Shown in pieces: positions 58,500-64,000 of a stretch of 64,000 nucleotides of DNA. A model generated the notes under the pieces. The model saw nothing but the letters and a program-made list of their open reading frames with translations, did no database searches and was not told the DNA's origin. Positions within the stretch are counted from its first letter, which is position 1. Each line of letters begins with the position of its first letter. The position numbers were made by a program, and so were the translations under genes. The stretch covers positions 39,668,010 to 39,732,009 of the forward strand of contig OX352763.1 of NCBI GenBank assembly GCA_947095585.1, given 5' to 3'. Source of the stretch: Nephrocerus scutellatus (Eukaryota > Arthropoda > Insecta > Diptera > Pipunculidae).

Positions 58500-59405
58500 T
58501 GGAGTTCTTTGATGTAACTCTATTCATCGATGGATCCAAGATGAGCAATGGATTCGGTGCTGGAGTTTACTCTGAAAACCTTAACCTTTCAAGCTACCTG
58601 ACTCTGCTATTATCTTCCAGGCGGAGATCTTAGCGATAAGAGAGGCATGCAGTGCCCTATCTGACAATACCGCAATAGCGGACAAGGTAGCCAATCTGCT
58701 ATTAAAGCCATTATTGCGACAAGCAACAATTCTAAGCTCGTCAGGCAGTGCCAGGCCGAATCGGCTTCTATAAGCCAATGCACAGACTTGACCCTAGTTT
58801 GGGTGCCGGGGCACAGCGACATTGCCGGCAACGAAAAAGCAGACGTACTAGCAAAGAAGGGCGTCACACTGAACACGGGCTGCGCTGTCCTTTGAGCTGC
58901 GTTAGGGAACGTGATCCTTCCTTCCTTACCACCAAAGCATAGCTAAGGTGGAGCAATTTGACCAACTTCACCACGTCGAGAGCGATGTGGCCTTCCTATA
59001 ATAAAAACAAATCCACCGAGCTGATCTCCAGATCTCGAAAATATATTTCCACAGTGGTTGCCACTGGCCGTTGGGCAGACACGCAGCCAAACTGGGAATC
59101 ACTCAGAGTACCTTTAGCAAGAGCTGCTTTCATGTGAATGATAAAGGAACTCTCATTAATTTTCTTTGCAAGTGTCACGGCCCTTACGGCTCTTATTTTC
59201 CGCAAACTGAGTATTCCCTTCTTTTCTGACCTCAAGGAGCTTTCGGAGTACGGCACCGATCTGATATCGCATCTCAATGCTCCAGGTTGGATATAACTAC
59301 ACACAACCATTTTGTTCGTTCCATTAGGTCTCCTGAGGACTGTGGCTGCAAAACGGCGGACTAAAGCACAACTTGAAGTCGGCGAGGACCGCCACTCCAC
59401 CTACC
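58500..59405 (+). mobile_element. LOA-like LINE relic, RNase H and 3' end
   Basis: This copy keeps the catalytic start LFIDGSKMSNGFGAGVY near 58521, IFQAEILAIREAC near 58615 and TLVWVPGHSDIAGNEKADVL near 58790, so the main RNase H residues are recognisable. The frame shifts several times after that. The tail, with LKELSEYGTDLI near 59237 and a CCACTCCACCTACC end near 59393, matches the copies at 34508-34830 and 43020. Confidence 0.8.
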
Positions 59406-59449
59406 TTAGGCAAAAATAACATGAAAATATCAAGTTGTTTCAGAAATTC

Positions 59450-59643
59450 CTTTTGATTTGCTTAGTTTACTGTTTTCCAGCACAAAGGCGGAAAAAATCG
59501 TAGGTGTAAAGAGAAAAAGCCACTTGAAGGCAGAGAGCATCCTATACTCCTATATTGGTGCTCACAACTTATTGTCTCCACTGCAATTTGGTTTCCGGCC
59601 TCAGCATAACAATAAAACAGCAATGGCAACAAGTAAATGTAAA
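59450..59643 (+). mobile_element. Jockey-type LINE relic, 5' piece of a split copy
   Basis: YIGAHNLLSPLQFGFRPQHN near 59552 followed by KTAMA is the usual stretch shortly before RT box A. The frame breaks off at 59643, where an unrelated insert begins. The continuation is at 60083. Confidence 0.75.
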
Positions 59644-60082
59644 AAAACTTCGCTTGTCAGGTACAAACTTTTATGTTTACATCGAAACACGCCAAACAGA
59701 CCTTTATTATTTGGTAATAATCGCCAAAATATCTGTTTTTAAGGTCAAGCCTATCTTTAAAGTATTTTCATTTATCCACGCATCACACGCACCACACGCG
59801 TCACAAGCTACTCGCCACACGCGTCACACGCGGGATGTCAAAATTGGACATTGAGCTACTCAGCCCTCTAGGTCGTGCTAAAGGTGATTAAAAAGGACCT
59901 CGAAAACGAGAAATTTTCAGACATCAGACGCGCCACGCGAAAAGCGTCACACGCGGAGTTTTAAAAAATGCTCGTTTGAACTTAAGACACTCAAATAAAA
60001 AGGACCTCAAAGAAGTCGAAACAAAAGTTCAACCCATCACACGCGCCATACGCGACACCCGTCACACGCTGAATATAAAAAA
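59644..60082. mobile_element. ~440-bp insert with CGCGTCACACGCG motifs
   Basis: The insert separates two parts of one LINE. The word TAAATGTAAA occurs on both sides (59634-59643 and 60083-60092), which is consistent with a 10-bp target duplication. Inside, CACGCGTCACACGCG-like words recur near 59775-59830, 59928-59963 and 60030-60070, and AAAAAGGACCTC recurs at about 59892 and 59998. The insert ends in ATATAAAAAA. It has no coding frame. Confidence 0.55.
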
Positions 60083-60760
60083 TAAATGTAAATGTATAAA
60101 TGATGGATGACATTATAAACTTGTTTGACGATTATCGTATTACTATTCTCTGCGTGTTGGATTTCTCCAAAGCCTTTGACACTATAAATCATAATATTCT
60201 TTGTAATATATTTAGACATCTCTTCGGTTTTGGAGCTAACTCTGTAAATCTCTTAAAATACTATCTCTTAAATAGTTATCAGGGAGTACTTGTTCGGGAT
60301 TCTTACTCTTCGTACAGCTACGTTGATAGAGAACGGTGTGCCACAAGGCTGTATTTTGAGACCGGTTCTATTCTGTATTTATATAAACGACTTAACAGGG
60401 GTTCTTAAAAACTACAACTTCTATCTTTATGCTGATGACGTTCAAATTTACATTTCGAGGCCAATAGACCTTAAAGAGGATCAGAGCCATTATGAAATGA
60501 TCTTCTTGTTTTGGTTTAAAATTGAATCCTATGAAGTCGGAGATTATTGCAATTTCAAATGAAAATTGCGATGTTTCCAACTTTTCCCCTATTTACCTGG
60601 CCGACTCCCGGCTAAGCTTTTCTAACTATGTTATGAGGATATGTGTACCAAATGGCTTCCTATTAATAATTGTTTATGCTTATATTCTAGAAACTTTTTT
60701 TATGTTCGGATCAGGTTACCTTTGTCAAAATTTCAACCCTCGCCACTGACACACATGCAA
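60083..60760 (+). mobile_element. Jockey-type LINE relic, 3' piece of a split copy
   Basis: MDDIINLFDDYRITILCVLD then FSKAFDTINHNI (box A) begins near 60103. IENGVPQGCILRPVLFCIYI lies near 60328 and FYLYADDVQIYIS (catalytic YADD) near 60420. LNPMKSEIIAIS follows near 60520. One frameshift near 60300 separates the first two, and another lies near 60500. The post-RT part is missing or unrecognisable after about 60700. Confidence 0.8.
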
Positions 60761-62580
60761 TAGTTATAAATAGAAAGGGGGATGGATGAGTGGGCGGCTG
60801 TGTGGTGAATTGATAGAGTTAACATGCGCTTTCCTCCTCGGTTAGACATTCGCCACCATTCGCCCCCAGCTCATTGGGCGGCATAATGGAAAATTTCGCA
60901 TAAAATATGGTGTTTCCTCTAAATTGCAGAGCGCATTCCACAGTTGATGCTCGCTGCACACGAACCAACTAACCATCCAACCAACCAATCAACCAACCAC
61001 TCAATTACATTTAAAACGTCAAGCCTTCTTTCGTCCGTCGCATCGATTTGAATGCTTTGATTGTACAAGCGCGATCCATTCCGCTCCGCACCGACTTTGG
61101 CACTTTTATGCCGCACTTAGGATGCAATCAGTGTGGTAGCCTCGATCGTGGAGCTACTGGAAGTTCTGCAAGTTTTAGCCTAAAGTAGAAGAAGAAGGAA
61201 AGGCGAGATTACGCGCGAAGACGATGACGACGACGACGACGACGCATGTAATCCAAACCGTGAAACCAGTTGCATGGTGGTGGTGGCTCCGACACCGCGA
61301 TCATCGAGAGGCAAACTATTTTATGTTTCTCTCATTATCGCAACGCCCGGTTGGTTGCTGATGGAATATTTTCCTGCCCAGGCCAGGAGAACAGCATCAA
61401 TTCGCGTTCACATGATGCACCGACGAGAACAAACGTGCGGATTAGGAAGGAGAATTCTTGAAAATTCATCGACTTCAATGATAATGGATTATTGGGTTGG
61501 ATTGGTTTGGTTTCAGGGGAGTAACATGGTCGTGGTCGTGGTCTTGTTCGGCCGTATCGATCGCGGTAAGTGCAGGTAATTCGATATCGATTATCAATAC
61601 TTTATGGTTCATCGTGAATTTCATACTCATGCACTCACGCACGCACTCACGCAAGCACGCACGTACTCGCAGCTCGTAGGAGCGAAGAATTACGAAATTG
61701 GATTTGAAATTCCTGATCAGATTCTGACGCAGTGCAGTGCAGTGCATGTCTGTCCAACGCAACTTGACGGCTAAATTTGGCAGCAATATTGCGGGAACGC
61801 AGTGCACTGGGCGGAGATACATTTCCAAGCTGTTGTGTTGCGGTCGGCGGTTCTCACCGTCGTCCGATGAATGGAGCAGGATACCATCAGATACCACCCA
61901 GTCATTTGTTTGCCATCTAATTTCTGATATTAACATGGTGTATAATTTCATTTGATTATTCCGGTGCTGCAGAGTACAGAGTGACCGACCGACCGACCGA
62001 CCGACCCAAAGACAGACCGTCCGTGCGCATTACAACGAATATGCCGCCTCCTGCTGGCTTACTGCTGCTGCTGTACTGACTGTGCACTGCTATAGGTCGC
62101 CGCACGAAGGCTGACTTGACTTCATGCTGAGAGAGTTTAATGGAAATTGTTTAGGTTGTTGTGTTGCTAGCGCGTGAGTTTGCTTCACCATAGGAAGGAG
62201 ATGGTAGGCATGCAGCCAGCCATCATAGCCAACAGCCACTGCTCTGCGCGACCACTGAACTCAACCATAACATTCATACTACAGGATAGAAAGACTGATG
62301 ATATCGTGCAGAACCCATACGCTTCTGCCATGCATCGTTGGGTATATCTTTGTCAGATTTAAGAAAAAGCCAGGCAAATGGGCAGTTTTTCCGTCCAACA
62401 TGAGTGTCAATTGCAAAAAGTTTTTATGGCGGCAGTAATTTTCGAAAATAGAATATTTTCATTTGGTACATAAATGTTAATCTTTTAGTCCGTTAATTGC
62501 TTAAAAGATCAAACCCCGTTGACAATGTTAGTCAAAGTTGAAATAGGCAAGAAACGACGAGTCCAATAATATGCTATGCC
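60761..62580. other. Unique-looking noncoding DNA with tetranucleotide tracts
   Basis: Includes CAAC tracts (about 60965-61000), a GAC tract (61221-61245) and a CGAC tract (61981-62006). A plus-strand GGTAAGTGCAG word at about 61565 ends a 101-codon frame, without other support. No gene is recognised. Confidence 0.4.
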
Positions 62581-63095
62581 CAGCGCCGTAACTAACTTTT
62601 TTAGTGCCCTGTGGAAGATTTGAGTTTTGGTCGTTTTAGGAAAATTAAAAATAGAAGAACAGAAAAAATAGATGGTACAGAAATTGAAAATAAATATTTT
62701 TTTATTATTTTTATAAGTTTATTACTTATACTGCACTTTTCTTGCTTTCATTTGCGCGAATTTGTTTATAACATGGTCAGAATTAATATATTTTAAAATG
62801 TTATAATCAAAATATGTTACTTAAAGATTCTCTCTTGTCCTACAGTGGATATTATAAATAATTTTGAATCAACTTCAACTAACTAAAACATCTCTCACAC
62901 GATGCAGTAGATACTGAAAGAATCGAAATGCAACATTTTATAAGACCCAATTGAGCAAAAGTCAAGAAGTGCCTGCAAAATATTAAGTGGAGTTGCAGTT
63001 TTAAGATCATGTATGAGTTTCGATGCTTCAAATTTAAAGCAAGGCTTTGCATCTCACACGTGAACTCGTAGATATTCAAATCTTTATTATATTTA
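62581..63095 (-). mobile_element. hAT transposase C-terminal relic with one terminus
   Basis: On the minus strand CISILSVSTASCERCFS near 62930-62880 is the hAT dimerisation (hATC) signature, normally ..SCERSFS. LKLIQNYL follows, and then HVINKFAQMKARKVQYK ends at a stop at 62722-62724, matching the usual C-terminus. Upstream frames are shifted. Beyond the stop a non-coding tail ends at 62581 in a CAGCGCCGTAACTA terminus, the style of hAT inverted repeats. The other terminus and the catalytic region were not found. Confidence 0.75.
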
Positions 63096-63642
63096 TTTAT
63101 CTAAATGTGCAGCGGACTTGTTTAAATCAAGAATGCTAGTCGATTGCTTATAACGCCAATCTAGTTGAGACAATAGGGTGTCAAAAATATTGTATATCTA
63201 CATTTTGCTCTGTAACTCCATTATTTCAGCTAATTTTTTAACCTTCCTGGAAATGCTTTTTGAAATCTGGCTTCTATTAATTAATCTTTTCGTTGTTAGT
63301 TTTCGTTTTGTCCTAGTCCTAGCTTGTTCTATCTATTGTATAAAACTAAAGTTATTAAGTTGCAAAGTCACTGTCCATCGACTGACTGATTTGACTGAGA
63401 AGTAAGAGAAGTACCTACTAACGTCATCTATCGTTGAAATCGGTATGAGACAACGAATTCAACATTATGACGTTGTAATTATTTTGTTAAATAAATCCAA
63501 AGACATTAAGTTTCAAAGCCGATTCTCATTTTTTTCAAAAACATTACTTCAATAAACATAATTTGGGCTGGAAAGTAATATAGGTTCCTACAAACGTCAT
63601 CTATTTATTTAGGTTTTTTTTTTTATTAATTTATTTATTTAT
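63096..63642. other. Unassigned AT-rich DNA
   Basis: The word ACGTCATCTAT occurs at about 63420 and 63594, each a few bases after a CCTAC motif, suggesting a small diverged repeat. No gene is recognised. Confidence 0.35.
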
Positions 63643-63723
63643 TTTAATTTATTTCTTTATTTCTTTTAATTTATTTATTTATTTATTTCAACTAATTTAT
63701 TTATTTATTTTAATTATTTATTT

Positions 63724-63791
<68 letters not shown>

Positions 63792-63796
63792 TCTAT

Positions 63797-63828
<32 letters not shown>

Positions 63829-63837
63829 TTATTTATT
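63643..63837. repeat. ATTT tetranucleotide microsatellite
   Basis: A nearly pure TTTA array of close to 200 bp, with a few interruptions such as TCTA and TTAA. Its purest part is about 63720-63830. Confidence 0.95.
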
Positions 63838-64000
63838 CTACGAATATTGTCTTCAACAGAAACGCCTTAACATATAGTATAATATAAAAAAATAATAAGT
63901 TTTATATAAAATAATCCTAATGAGAGCAAATTCATTACAAAAAACGATTCAAACATTTACCTAGGGTAAGGAAATATCAAATAAATTATAATATTTATTA
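63838..64000. other. Unassigned AT-rich window end
   Basis: No feature is recognised. Confidence 0.4.

Noticed and set aside
61274..61579. 101-codon frame ending at a GTAAGTG donor
   Set aside because: The overlapping frame of similar length and the lack of domains or an acceptor make it unsupported.

Overview
This is eukaryotic nuclear DNA, almost certainly from an insect and probably a higher fly. There are no operons, ribosome-binding sites or dense genes. It holds relics of arthropod-type transposons: non-LTR elements of R1, LOA, Jockey and RTE type, and DNA elements of mariner/Tc1, hAT and piggyBac type. It also has many trinucleotide repeats (TTG/CAA, GAC, ATC) and GTAAGT-type splice signals. 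R1 elements are known from arthropods. The species cannot be named from the sequence alone, and GC content and divergence were not computed.

The window looks like one or more very long introns or intergenic DNA. No complete host gene is visible. The best host coding sequence is one internal exon on the minus strand (17220-17447, 76 codons). It begins after a polypyrimidine-TAG acceptor and ends at AAG|GTAAGT. On the same strand, 23 kb upstream in that gene's direction, a juxtaposed acceptor and donor (40825/40826) resembles the recursive splice sites of long fly introns. If both are real, a minus-strand gene crosses much of the window.

Layout. 1-5040: unassigned sequence with a compound hexanucleotide array (3359-3798). 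5041-6975 and 10358-11300: two degenerate AT-rich arrays sharing an 18-bp core in opposite orientation, the first interrupted by an LTR-like segment. 12-19 kb: unique-looking DNA with a CAA/TTG tract, a cluster of palindromic GGGACATAAGTCCC motifs (14482-14785), LINE relics and the exon. 19-23 kb: a ~38-bp degenerate array, a mariner N-terminus and several inverted repeats. 25-27 kb: a MITE, then a LINE 3' end carrying a nearly identical 353-bp tandem duplication. 29-35 kb: dispersed repeats, a LOA-like LINE with a mariner-like element nested inside it, and an AAGACC hexamer array. 36.9-43.6 kb: a 39/46-bp minisatellite followed by R1, RTE, LOA and Tc1-like relics. 44-47 kb: unique-looking, microsatellite-rich DNA. 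48-49.4 kb: a degenerate array built on a ~13.7-bp unit. 51.7-55.9 kb: RTE, Jockey, LTR-like and piggyBac relics. 58.5-60.8 kb: LOA and Jockey relics, the latter split by a ~440-bp insert. 60.8-64 kb: unique-looking DNA, a hAT relic with one terminus, and an ATTT tract.

None of the transposon reading frames is intact, so no autonomous element is visible. Most open frames in the window are chance frames or come from simple repeats. The least ordinary content is the set of separate degenerate short-unit arrays, the palindrome cluster, and the exon plus recursive-splice pair.
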